From Francisella sp. SYW-9 (GTDB taxonomy: Bacteria > Pseudomonadota > Gammaproteobacteria > Francisellales > Francisellaceae): 49,474 bases of DNA. Location of the stretch: assembly GCF_008711465.1 (NCBI RefSeq), contig NZ_VXKQ01000013.1:1-49474 (forward strand), in the 5' to 3' direction. Below the pieces are notes generated by a model. The model had not been told where the DNA came from and did not search any database. It saw nothing but the letters and a program-made list of their open reading frames with translations. The position numbers and the translations under genes are program-made. Positions 1 to 6,869 of the stretch are shown in pieces. Numbering within the stretch: position 1 is the stretch's first letter; every line of letters begins with the position of its first letter.

Positions 1-566
1 TACGTGGGCTATTCCGCCCTACGTCACTGTCCCAAATAACAGTGACGAGGGCGGTAGTCATCATCACAAAATCAATCAATCCCATTACATTTGTAGAAGA
101 ATAATCGCAAATATAAATCCTATCGGATTATGCTTCCAAAAGTCGTAAAGCAGATGACTAACGTCATTATTTTTCTATCGAAAAATAGGCTTTGCTCCTA
201 ATGAAAGCACTGATATTTGCTTTTATTTTCTACTTCATTTAATGCAAATGTAAGGTTCTTTATTGTTCAACTACAGTTAAAACAGTAGCTTTTTGGACTC
301 ATCATAATGAGTTAAAAGTCTACTATTTGTACACTCATATACATAATTAATACTCTTGATTTGCTAAGCAAATTGAGCAAATTATTTCTATGGTCAAACA
401 ATACGACCTTGCTTTTTGTTGATTAATTTCTTAGATTTGACTACTAGATGTAGTGGCTAGAAGCCACATATTTGTTTAAATTGGAAAGAGTAGCGAACGC
501 TATGCGTCCTTGTTTCTCTGCGAAAGTTAGTTTTTTGAAATCAAAAGCACAAACTTTCTCAAGAAA
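1..566. other. Gene-free region with several short palindromes
   Basis: No convincing coding sequence lies here; an open frame from about 472 on the plus strand is antisense to the next gene and looks like a shadow. The stretch holds a strong hairpin at 14-54 and smaller perfect palindromes at 297-312 (ACTCAT, 4-nt loop, ATGAGT), 360-372 (TTTGCT-A-AGCAAA) and 453-467 (GTGGCT, 3-nt loop, AGCCAC). Such density of small hairpins is compatible with an origin, a transfer site or a recombination scar; the sequence does not decide which. Confidence 0.5.
14..54. repeat. Long hairpin, 16-bp stem with one bulge
   Basis: The arms at 14-30 and 39-54 are complementary over 16 pairs with a single bulged A at 21 and an 8-nt loop. 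The outer part is GC-rich (CCGCCCT/AGGGCGG), unlike the AT-rich surroundings. There is no T-run after it, so it does not look like an ordinary terminator. The segment ACTGTCCCAAATA on its left arm and loop reappears inverted near 48514-48525, suggesting a mobile-element end or recombination site. Confidence 0.55.
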
Positions 567-944
567 TTATATCTTTATTTCCATCAATTCAACTTTTAAA
601 TTTGAGGCATTAAATATAGATTTAAAAATATCTGTAGATGTTTCATCAGCTCTAACCTTTGCAATAAAATACATATCTTTACTTTTACGATTAAGCTTAC
701 TAAATATACTTTTTTTAGCGTTCATTTCCAATAATCTCATCTCATATCCTAGAATTGTTTCTATATCATGCCAACCACTTTTTACTAGTGTTCTTATATC
801 TTTGTTATCAATTCTATTTAATACATGCTCTAAGTTAACTTCTTGTACTATAGTATCTCCACATTCAGATCTATAATTAGCTTTAATGATAGATAGTAGA
901 TTTCTCATACTTTGAGTTTCTTTGATAACACAATATTTATGCAT
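567..944 (-). CDS. Hypothetical protein downstream of umuC
   Basis: A 125-residue protein of no recognised family. It starts at an ATG preceded by a clear AAGGAG Shine-Dalgarno and follows umuC on the same strand after only about 25 bases, so the two are probably co-transcribed. It is charged, without membrane segment or signal peptide, and predicted mainly helical. Its place behind umuC suggests a part in the damage response or mere polycistronic co-expression; I cannot assign a function. Confidence 0.65.
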   Translation of the reverse strand: MHKYCVIKETQSMRNLLSIIKANYRSECGDTIVQEVNLEHVLNRIDNKDIRTLVKSGWHDIETILGYEMRLLEMNAKKSIFSKLNRKSKDMYFIAKVRADETSTDIFKSIFNASNLKVELMEIKI

Positions 945-970
945 ATTTATATCTCCTTAATCAATTCACT

Positions 971-2203
971 TTAAAGACTATTCTTAGCCTTTGAAGTAGC
1001 ATCAAAATTGAATGCAATAACTGGCACTAACTCTAGCTGATCCACTATATATTCAAGAGCAGGGCGTACAGCGCCATCACCGAATTTTTTATTTATTTCA
1101 TCCATGGCTATATCACATCTTAAATGATTAGAGTCATATGGCTTGCAAAACAAGTCATATTGTTCAGCATCACTATATTCCACCTCAAAACACTTAATAC
1201 CAATTTTAAGAAGTGGTTGGGATTTGTATAAATTCATATGTTCTTTTACAGCTTTAATGAATATATGGTTACAGTTGTTAGCTTTTTCAAAGTAATATAT
1301 TTTCTTAATGTATATTTGCTTTGAAGCAAGATATATTCCTACAGACTTAGACTTAATATTTAAAAGTCTCATTCTTCTTGTAAGTCTATATACTAAATGA
1401 ATTAGTATGGCCTCAATTACATCTTTGTCTTTGGTAAAAGGTAGTTGTTTACTATGACCAATTGACTTGGGCAATTTTTCTTTAGTAACCAACTCTACTG
1501 GATCATGCCCATTGCATGCTGACTGGATTCTTTTGCCAACAATACCATACTTTGTTGAAAGTAAGTTGTGAGGAGCTTTTTGTAGATCACCAATAGTCTT
1601 ATAACCTCTATCATTTAAATATTGTAGAACTTTATCACCAATTCCACAGAACTTGTCTAAAGTATATGGAGCCATATATTCTTTAATTTTATCAGCTGGT
1701 ACAATTGCTGTTTTACCTTTATTAACTCCAGCCACAAACTTAGCTGTTAGCTTTCCTTCTGATATACCTATAGAGCAATTTATGCCACCACTATTATCAT
1801 ATACAGCTTTACGAATAAGCTTAGCTATGTTCTCTATCCCTTTATATAGATCCAATACAGGATATAAATTCATCCAGCATTCATCTATAGAAAATACTTC
1901 TATATCAGGTGTAATATCTCTTAGTGCTGATATTATCTTGCCAGATATTTCAGCATATCTTTTAGGGCGAGATAGTCTTTTGATAAGCTCAGGGCATAAC
2001 TGTAATGCTTCTTGCATTCTCATACCTGTCTTAATACCATAAGCTCTAGCTTCATAACTACTTGAAATAATACATGTACCAGCTTCGCCATTAGTTACAG
2101 CGACTGGTTTATTCATTAACTCTGGAAAGTCGATTTGCTCACAGCTTGGAAAGAAAGCTTGCATATCAACTAGAGCTATACATGTATTTGTAGTCCATTC
2201 CAT
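971..2203 (-). CDS. umuC: UmuC-like Y-family translesion DNA polymerase
   Basis: Catalytic subunit of a pol V-type error-prone polymerase copying damaged template. The palm begins CIALVDMQAFF, giving the first metal-binding Asp at residue 13; the second metal site is SIDE at 106-109, and the finger motif YEARAYGIKTGM lies near 50-61. A C-terminal EQYDLF resembles the beta-clamp binding site of UmuC (QLNLF in E. coli). About 410 residues, near the usual 420. I chose the ATG at 2203 because AAAGGAC precedes it; a TTG in frame at 2230 would add nine residues. It diverges from the repressor at 2365, which probably controls it. No separate umuD is seen. Confidence 0.93.
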   Translation of the reverse strand: MEWTTNTCIALVDMQAFFPSCEQIDFPELMNKPVAVTNGEAGTCIISSSYEARAYGIKTGMRMQEALQLCPELIKRLSRPKRYAEISGKIISALRDITPDIEVFSIDECWMNLYPVLDLYKGIENIAKLIRKAVYDNSGGINCSIGISEGKLTAKFVAGVNKGKTAIVPADKIKEYMAPYTLDKFCGIGDKVLQYLNDRGYKTIGDLQKAPHNLLSTKYGIVGKRIQSACNGHDPVELVTKEKLPKSIGHSKQLPFTKDKDVIEAILIHLVYRLTRRMRLLNIKSKSVGIYLASKQIYIKKIYYFEKANNCNHIFIKAVKEHMNLYKSQPLLKIGIKCFEVEYSDAEQYDLFCKPYDSNHLRCDIAMDEINKKFGDGAVRPALEYIVDQLELVPVIAFNFDATSKAKNSL

Positions 2204-2364
2204 TTTTAGTCCTTTATTATTAAAATGCAACTATACTGCACCTTTAAAATATAATGGGTTTTTAAATAAAAGGGAAGTCATGTTGCACTATTTCTTTATA
2301 AATTTATTGATTGACATAGAAAATACAAATATAATTTATTCAAACATACTCACTTAAAGCAATA
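2204..2364. promoter_or_regulatory. Divergent promoter region of umuC and the S24 repressor
   Basis: This 161-bp gap separates two divergent genes. It holds a 15-bp element with TGCA at both ends (2226-2229 and 2237-2240), and a related half-site in the opposite orientation near 2282-2290 (GTTGCACTAT). The shared core AGTTGCA/TGTTGCA is a candidate operator for the repressor at 2365. No canonical E. coli LexA box is visible. The operator call is inference. Confidence 0.4.
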
Positions 2365-3006
2365 ATGTTTATCTACGAAAGAGATCTCAAACCAGCACTA
2401 AAGAAAATTGGGATGACCCAAAAAAGGTTAGGAGAAATTATTGGTAAAAGTGAACGAACTATAAAAGGGTGGGTTGCTGGTACTAATAAACCATATTATG
2501 ATGGCCATGAAGCTGTAATGAAGGTTTTGGGATTGGATATTGATAAATTTAACTCAATAGTAAATGTTCCTGTACTAAGTTATGTACAAGCTGGTGAATT
2601 TACTGAAAGTATAGAAACTGTTGAACCTATTGACTATTTAAGCGTACCTGCTGAGTTTGTACCTAAAAATGGATTTTCACTAAAGGTAGAAGGTGAGAGT
2701 ATGCTATATGACTTTTCAGAATCACAATTATTAAATATTAAATATTCAAAATATACTCTTTGTGAAGGTGAGAATATCCTAATAGATCCAAATGAAGTAA
2801 GTCCTCAAAACCTTATAGGTAAAGTGGTTGTTGCTAGAAACTCCGAGGGAGCAACAGTTAAGCTTCTTTATAAAGAGAATAATAAACTATGCTTAATGCC
2901 TTTAAATTCAAAATTTCAAAATAATGATGATATAAAAAATCCATCAGATGCTGAGATTATAGGAAGAGTAGTAACTTCAATTAACATTAGAGATTTTAGA
3001 TTATGA
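2365..3006 (+). CDS. LexA/CI-type self-cleaving repressor (HTH + S24 peptidase)
   Basis: A 213-residue regulator with an N-terminal XRE-type helix-turn-helix (about 10-55) and a C-terminal S24 protease domain. The cleavage site Ala-Gly is at 76-77 (VQAGEF), the nucleophile Ser112 in VEGESM, and the general base Lys166 in GATVK. RecA-stimulated self-cleavage would relieve repression and could yield a UmuD-prime-like fragment for the neighbouring UmuC, as in UmuDAb-type bifunctional regulators (inference). An insertion of a dozen residues follows the GESM motif compared with typical LexA. The stop overlaps the start of the nuclease gene (ATGA), so the two are translationally coupled. The Shine-Dalgarno is weak. 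Confidence 0.88.
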   Translation: MFIYERDLKPALKKIGMTQKRLGEIIGKSERTIKGWVAGTNKPYYDGHEAVMKVLGLDIDKFNSIVNVPVLSYVQAGEFTESIETVEPIDYLSVPAEFVPKNGFSLKVEGESMLYDFSESQLLNIKYSKYTLCEGENILIDPNEVSPQNLIGKVVVARNSEGATVKLLYKENNKLCLMPLNSKFQNNDDIKNPSDAEIIGRVVTSINIRDFRL

Positions 3007-3686
3007 TATATAGAAAACTGACTTTTTTAGGGATATTGTTTGTATCTCTTACTAATTTTGCACATGCTGAGATAAACAATAAACTGGCTTTATCAAGTTT
3101 CAAATGTAGTCAAATATTACACAACAAATATATGGATATCTGCTTTGATTATAAATATAAATCAGCACTAGCAGTTGAGTATAGTCTTACAAAAGAAAAT
3201 TTATATAAGAAAAAACTTAGTAGAGATAAGAGTAAGTTCTATCCAGACAAGCGCCTTCCAGAAAAATATAGAATGAGTTCTTATTCTTATAAGAAGTCAG
3301 GATTTGATCGCGGTCATTTAGCACCTAATGCTGCTTTTAATTATGATGAAAAAGCTCAGAGAGCAACCTTCTCAATGGCCAATATGACGCCTCAGTATCC
3401 AAAAGTAAATAGATCTGCGTGGAGTAAAGCAGAAAGATATTCAAGGGTTGTAGCTGTTAAGCTAGGAAATGTGAAAGTGCTTGATATTGTAACCTTTGAT
3501 AGCAATCCTAAGACTTTAAAATCTGGCCAAGCTATTCCAGCTGGTTATTATAAAATTATCACAAATAAAGATAAAGACTTTCAAAAATGTTATTACTACA
3601 AAAATATTGAAAATCCAGATTTAAAACTAAAAGATCATGTTATTGATTGTTCAAGTATTAAAATAGCTAGTTTTGGCAGTAATTAA
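3003..3686 (+). CDS. Secreted DNA/RNA non-specific endonuclease (DRGH, beta-beta-alpha metal)
   Basis: A 227-residue nuclease of the Serratia NucA family. An N-terminal signal peptide (about 1-22, ending AHA) predicts export. The catalytic DRGH motif is at 102-105 with His105 as general base; NMTPQ at 127-131 supplies the metal-binding Asn, and Glu144 may be the remaining family acid. It cleaves double- and single-stranded nucleic acid with a divalent metal. Its start overlaps the repressor stop, so expression should follow SOS-type derepression. Possible roles are breakdown of extracellular DNA, nutrient release or competition; none is shown by the sequence. Confidence 0.88.
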   Translation: MIYRKLTFLGILFVSLTNFAHAEINNKLALSSFKCSQILHNKYMDICFDYKYKSALAVEYSLTKENLYKKKLSRDKSKFYPDKRLPEKYRMSSYSYKKSGFDRGHLAPNAAFNYDEKAQRATFSMANMTPQYPKVNRSAWSKAERYSRVVAVKLGNVKVLDIVTFDSNPKTLKSGQAIPAGYYKIITNKDKDFQKCYYYKNIENPDLKLKDHVIDCSSIKIASFGSN

Positions 3687-3702
3687 AAAAATAGTGCCAA
3701 AA
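3671..3702. terminator. Hairpin at the end of the nuclease gene
   Basis: Perfect 8-bp arms TTTTGGCA (3671-3678) and TGCCAAAA (3695-3702) span the nuclease stop codon. The next gene arrives from the opposite strand, so a bidirectional terminator is a reasonable reading, though there is only a short A/T run. Confidence 0.45.
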
Positions 3703-3728
3703 TTATTTGAATTTAGATTAGATATAAA

Positions 3729-3929
3729 TCACTTAATTTCTGAAAAGCCTTCAACCTGATAATTAACATCAAAATCACCACAGTGATTCCAATAGTGATC
3801 AGCACGATGTTGATCGGCAGACTCTAACGCAAGCCTTTCGGCTTCTTCTCTACTTTTAGCCTTAATTTCAATTGATGTATTTTCTACACTAAAATATCCA
3901 ACAGAAATTTCGATAAGATAGTTTTTCAT
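3729..3929 (-). CDS. Small protein co-transcribed with ardC
   Basis: A 66-residue acidic protein starting MKNYLIEI and ending at GFSEIK. The chosen ATG has AAGGTG seven bases upstream; a GTG nine bases earlier overlaps that ribosome site and is less likely. It follows ardC by about 10 bases. The SREEAERLALESAD stretch is helical and the rest beta-rich, similar in style to small plasmid anti-defence or accessory proteins, but I recognise no family. Confidence 0.6.
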   Translation of the reverse strand: MKNYLIEISVGYFSVENTSIEIKAKSREEAERLALESADQHRADHYWNHCGDFDVNYQVEGFSEIK

Positions 3930-3939
3930 GATAATCACC

Positions 3940-4821
3940 TTATGCCGCTGTTTTAATTTTAGAAGTATTCTGACTCAAAATAAGATTTACAGCCTTTTCA
4001 GCTCTTGCGCTTGCATGAACTATAAGGTTGTGATCATTTTTAAGAGACTTAATCCAACCATCAATATAAGCAACAGAATTATCAAATAATTTTTGACTAC
4101 TTATACCAACCATACTATTTAACATAGCAGATCCTATCTCAGCGACTAACTCTTCTTTAGCGTACGATTTGGAACCGAACTTACTAGCCATATTTCTATT
4201 TAATCTAGAGATATGTCCAGTAGAATGAGTCATTTCATGAAATAATGTCGCATAATATGACTCAGAAGACTTAAATTGTGAAATATCAGGTATTACAACT
4301 TCATCATGGGATGGGCTATAAAATGCTTTATCACTACCAAAACAAATATCTAAAGTACAACTAGTATTATTGAAATAATTATTAACTAATGTTTCCGCGT
4401 CTTCTATTTTAGAATTATCAAATAAAGAAATATCTTTATCTTCAAATTCTATATTCTCAATATCAGATTGATGAAACACCCGATAATATTTCAAACAAGC
4501 CTTTGTTATTGTTATTTCTTCATCTTCATTGGTTTTTAAGTTAGTAACAGTTTCTTTTTTATCATAAAAAGAGAAAAAAGCCACCATTGAAGATTTAGCT
4601 TTGCTTTTAACTTTACCACCAAGCTGAGAAACTTGTTTAAAAGTTAAATAAGCGCCACCTTTAAGAAACATTTGGTTTAAAGTAGAATACGTTTTTCCTG
4701 TGATATAGTTATATGCAGGAGTACCAACCCATTCTTTTTGCCAAGGAACAATACCAGACTCTAATTGAGTGATTATTTGATTTGTTAATTCTTCAGCTAA
4801 ATTAAAAATATTATTTTTCAT
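3940..4821 (-). CDS. ardC: ArdC-like antirestriction protein
   Basis: A 293-residue protein with the two ArdC domains: an N-terminal single-strand DNA-binding domain (about 1-120, with the typical VPWQKEW and YNYITGKTYSTLN segments) and a C-terminal zincin-type metallopeptidase fold with HEMTH at 195-199 and a downstream EELVAEIG providing the third ligand. ArdC of plasmid pSa shields incoming DNA from restriction. Position beside ssb in a leading-type region fits protection of the entering strand. The start codon lies beside a hairpin that masks its AAGGAT ribosome site. Confidence 0.92.
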   Translation of the reverse strand: MKNNIFNLAEELTNQIITQLESGIVPWQKEWVGTPAYNYITGKTYSTLNQMFLKGGAYLTFKQVSQLGGKVKSKAKSSMVAFFSFYDKKETVTNLKTNEDEEITITKACLKYYRVFHQSDIENIEFEDKDISLFDNSKIEDAETLVNNYFNNTSCTLDICFGSDKAFYSPSHDEVVIPDISQFKSSESYYATLFHEMTHSTGHISRLNRNMASKFGSKSYAKEELVAEIGSAMLNSMVGISSQKLFDNSVAYIDGWIKSLKNDHNLIVHASARAEKAVNLILSQNTSKIKTAA

Positions 4822-4891
4822 TGTTATATCCTTATTTTTTTTAAATAGGAATATAACAATCCCACTAAGGATAAATTATATCCCTAGTGGG
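4821..4891 (-). promoter_or_regulatory. Two-hairpin leader of ardC
   Basis: Hairpin A pairs 4861-4871 with 4881-4891 (10 of 11, core CCCACTA/TAGTGGG), with TATAAT (minus strand) in its loop. Hairpin B pairs 4821-4832 with 4847-4859 over 12 bases with one bulge and puts the AAGGA ribosome site of ardC in the stem. The same A+B architecture precedes four other genes in this region. Confidence 0.75.
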
Positions 4892-4965
4892 TCTGAAATT
4901 AGTCTAAGATGAATTTGGATACCTTAGTATTTTATATCTAATCTAAATTTTTAAATATCATAAAA

Positions 4966-4985
4966 AAGGCTACAAAAGTAGCCTT
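4966..4985 (-). terminator. Intrinsic terminator after the 5019-5318 gene
   Basis: Perfect 8-bp stem AAGGCTAC/GTAGCCTT with a 4-nt loop. On the minus strand it is followed by a run of six T, so it ends transcripts coming from the gene at 5019-5318 and separates that unit from ardC. Confidence 0.75.
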
Positions 4986-5018
4986 AGATATAGGTATTAA
5001 TTTGTTTGAATATTGAGA

Positions 5019-5318
5019 TTAAAGATTTACTTTGATTAATGGTAGAACGATTGGAACTATTATAGAGGTTACAACTAAACCACCAATAAAGTAGAATAAA
5101 CGCTCTATTTTATCAAATTTTCGATTCATATCAGCTTTCAAATCATCTATATGTTTATTAGTTTCATTGAATCTTCTATCAATTTCATTAAATCTTCTAT
5201 CGACCTCTGCCTTATGAGATGCTAAATCTTCTTTAGTTGCAGTATGCAAAAAAAGATTTATTAGACTATCTTGTGATAAGCCAGTATTGTTGTTTTGTTC
5301 TTTCATGTAATCTTCCAT
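5019..5318 (-). CDS. Small coiled-coil protein with C-terminal membrane anchor
   Basis: A 99-residue protein beginning MEDYMKEQ. Residues about 33-70 form a heptad-like coiled coil with a repeated short unit (RRFNEIDRRFNE), followed by one hydrophobic segment at the C terminus (IGGLVVTSIIVPIVLPLI). It is therefore probably tail-anchored in the inner membrane. I preferred the ATG at 5318 because AGGAG lies ten bases before it and that site is paired in the leader hairpin; an upstream ATG at 5342 has no ribosome site. Proteins of this shape occur widely in plasmids and phages; function unknown. Confidence 0.75.
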   Translation of the reverse strand: MEDYMKEQNNNTGLSQDSLINLFLHTATKEDLASHKAEVDRRFNEIDRRFNETNKHIDDLKADMNRKFDKIERLFYFIGGLVVTSIIVPIVLPLIKVNL

Positions 5319-5398
5319 ACGGTTATTACTCCTGTTGTCCATTATATATAAATACAGTAGATATAACCATACCAGTAGGTATAATTACACCTACTGGT
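5319..5398 (-). promoter_or_regulatory. Two-hairpin leader of the 5019-5318 gene
   Basis: Hairpin A is a perfect 10-bp inverted repeat, ACCAGTAGGT (5371-5380) and ACCTACTGGT (5389-5398). Hairpin B pairs 5319-5335 with 5354-5370 (13 of 17) and contains the AGGAG ribosome site. The agreement between hairpin B and the ribosome site supports the start chosen at 5318. Confidence 0.75.
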
Positions 5399-5447
5399 GA
5401 GATTATTGATCATAAAAGATCAATATTCAATTCAAATTTTAAATATC

Positions 5448-5564
5448 TTAAGCAAAAGAACAGATTCTTCTTTTCAATGCTTCTCTTCTTCTTTGACCTT
5501 CTTCAGCTTTTGCTTTAGGAGTTAAAGAATGTAGATATCTAAAAAAGCTTTTAATGTTTTGCAT
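5448..5564 (-). CDS. 38-aa basic small protein
   Basis: A short frame with a strong AGGAG nine bases before its ATG and its own two-hairpin leader of the same design as its neighbours, which argues that it is real. The product starts MQNIKSFFRYLHSL and has a very basic middle part (GQRRREALKRR). No hydrophobic segment. It may bind nucleic acid or be an anti-defence micro-protein; this is speculation. Confidence 0.6.
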   Translation of the reverse strand: MQNIKSFFRYLHSLTPKAKAEEGQRRREALKRRICSFA

Positions 5565-5569
5565 AACTT

Positions 5570-5620
5570 AAGTCTCCTTTTAAAAGGGAGACTTCCTACT
5601 AGAGATGTCTCCCTAGTGGG
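5570..5620 (-). promoter_or_regulatory. Two-hairpin leader of the 38-aa gene
   Basis: Hairpin B: 5570-5581 pairs with 5582-5594 (AAGTCTCC/GGAGACTT, one bulge), enclosing the AGGAG ribosome site. Hairpin A: 5595-5605 with 5608-5620 (CCTACTAGAGA and TCTCCCTAGTGGG, imperfect). The two helices are nearly contiguous and alternative pairing GGGAGAC/GTCTCCC is also possible. Confidence 0.65.
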
Positions 5621-5658
5621 TTATGTTATCAAGTTGATATTAATGAAATTTAAATAAA

Positions 5659-6045
5659 TTAATAAGCAATGTCATCTACTGTATTTAAATCTTCCATTGT
5701 CGGTATATTGTCACTATTGTTAGTTGATCTAGCTGAAGATAAAGGTTGAGTTCTTCTTACTTTGATTTGGAGCTGGTATTTTTTGTTACCATCCTTATCA
5801 TTGTAAGCTCTATTCTCTAACTCACCATCAACTAAAATAAGGTCACCTTTGTGATAATACTGTTCTACAAACTCAGCAGACTTGTCAAAAACAGTAAGTC
5901 TATGCCAAGTTGTTGTTGGATTATCTTTAGTGCCACCATTAGTTGCAATTGAGAAATTAGCTATTTTCAAGCCTTTTTCTGTAGTTTTAACTTCTGGATC
6001 TTGTCCTAATCTACCAATTAGTGTCAATCTATTTAATGTACTCAT
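5659..6045 (-). CDS. ssb: Plasmid single-stranded DNA-binding protein
   Basis: A 128-residue SSB: OB-fold over about 1-105 (LNRLTLIGRLGQDPEV, then TTWHRLTVFDKSAEFVEQYYHKGDLILVDGELE split across conserved strands), then a short linker and tail. The tail ends VDDIAY, a weakened version of the usual DDDIPF tip that recruits DNA-processing partners. Coats single strands during replication and, as in other leading regions, after conjugative entry. Good AAGGAG ribosome site, again paired in a leader hairpin. Linker is shorter than in chromosomal SSB. Confidence 0.95.
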   Translation of the reverse strand: MSTLNRLTLIGRLGQDPEVKTTEKGLKIANFSIATNGGTKDNPTTTWHRLTVFDKSAEFVEQYYHKGDLILVDGELENRAYNDKDGNKKYQLQIKVRRTQPLSSARSTNNSDNIPTMEDLNTVDDIAY

Positions 6046-6047
6046 CG

Positions 6048-6131
6048 TACGTCTCCTTATTTTTGTAGAAGATATAGCAACACCTTTGAGGGTTGTTATA
6101 CCCTCTAGGGTTATTAAATTGTTATATCTTC
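6048..6131 (-). promoter_or_regulatory. Hairpin leader of ssb
   Basis: Hairpin A has arms GAGGGT (6088-6093) and ACCCTC (6100-6105) with TATAAC in the loop on the minus strand. An outer pair 6068-6080 with 6119-6131 matches at 12 of 13. Hairpin B pairs 6048-6057 with 6067-6076, nine of ten when G-U pairs are allowed, and covers the AGGAG ribosome site. Outer stem and hairpin B are mutually exclusive because they share 6068-6076, so the leader could switch between two forms. Confidence 0.65.
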
Positions 6132-6250
6132 ATAAAGAAGATGGTTCAAAGACATTAAAGAGATAATCCCTTCAATGAAATTAATATATGATCTTGATCA
6201 TTAATAAGCTTTTAAATACCTAATTAAGAATCATCATATTTTTTAAATTA

Positions 6251-6499
6251 TTAGTGGTTAAGAAATATGTATATCCAAGGGGCTGCTATCATAATATTAG
6301 TTAGCGTAATACTACAAATAACAAACTTTGAAAATACTCTTTGCGGTTTAATATAACTTTTAAATCGCTTATCTATTTCCTCTAATAATTCTTTATTACT
6401 TTTTAACTTAGCCTCGTCCATTTCATTTTTAAGTTTATATCTCATAAGCTCAAAAAGTTGGCTTTGATTTAAGTTAATATCTTGTTTTATTTTTTCCAT
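6251..6499 (-). CDS. Small C-terminally anchored membrane protein
   Basis: An 82-residue protein with a charged helical N-terminal two thirds (LMRYKLKNEMDEAKL) and one hydrophobic C-terminal segment (about 58-80, FVICSITLTNIMIAAPWIYIF). Topology resembles the 99-aa protein of this block, although sequence similarity is not evident. AAGGAG precedes the ATG and is held in the leader hairpin. Family unknown; location suggests an early-expressed function after transfer. Confidence 0.65.
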   Translation of the reverse strand: MEKIKQDINLNQSQLFELMRYKLKNEMDEAKLKSNKELLEEIDKRFKSYIKPQRVFSKFVICSITLTNIMIAAPWIYIFLNH

Positions 6500-6570
6500 T
6501 TGATTACTCCTTATTGATTATTAAAACAATAGGTATAATCAAAGCCAGTAGGCAAAGATTTACCTACTGG
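6500..6570 (-). promoter_or_regulatory. Two-hairpin leader of the 82-aa gene
   Basis: Hairpin A is a perfect 8-bp repeat CCAGTAGG (6545-6552) and CCTACTGG (6563-6570), nearly identical in sequence to the arms at 5371-5398. Hairpin B pairs 6500-6516 with 6527-6542 (TTGATTA...TATTG with TAATCAA side), enclosing the AAGGAG ribosome site. An open frame annotated across this stretch on the minus strand would be only a shadow. Confidence 0.75.
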
Positions 6571-6689
6571 TAGAAAATATAAATTAAAATATGATGTGCT
6601 TTTAAATATAAAAGGAAAAACATCACTCGTAATTTCCTTAAATATACCTATAGCTAGATATATCCGATAAGTACTACAGTACAAATCAT

Positions 6690-6869
6690 TATTAAACATA
6701 TCCTAGGGATTGTTTATAGGTAGGAACGGGCCTGTTTCTCATTCTTGGAATGCCGTGTGCTGATTCTCGGTACAGGTAAGCACTTTCAATAGACTAATTT
6801 TAATTAGTTTCAGGCACATAGCCATCATCAGTATTGATAATTTTATTATTGCAAATCGGATTTTGAATG
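6690..6869. other. GC-richer intergenic segment, candidate oriT
   Basis: No gene is supported between the leading-type block and the 3' end of the transfer operon. The segment is richer in GC than its surroundings at 6720-6780. It holds several hairpins: CATTC/GAATG at 6740-6752, CCTGT/ACAGG bracketing 6731-6776, GTGCT/AGCAC at 6757-6783 and a perfect ACTAAT/ATTAGT at 6793-6808. In conjugative plasmids oriT normally sits between leading and transfer genes, which is the only ground for the suggestion; no known nic sequence is recognised. Confidence 0.35.

Noticed and set aside
472-876. Plus-strand frame of 134 codons
   Set aside because: Antisense to the 125-aa gene, which has a strong ribosome site and follows umuC; the plus frame has none and is Ser/Leu/Phe-rich as expected of a shadow.
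2204-2364. Canonical LexA box
   Set aside because: No CTG-N10-CAG element with correct symmetry is present; only TGCA-bounded and TTGCA half-site motifs.
6511-6699. Minus-strand frame of 62 codons
   Set aside because: Runs across the palindromic leader at 6500-6570, has no ribosome site and an unnatural composition.
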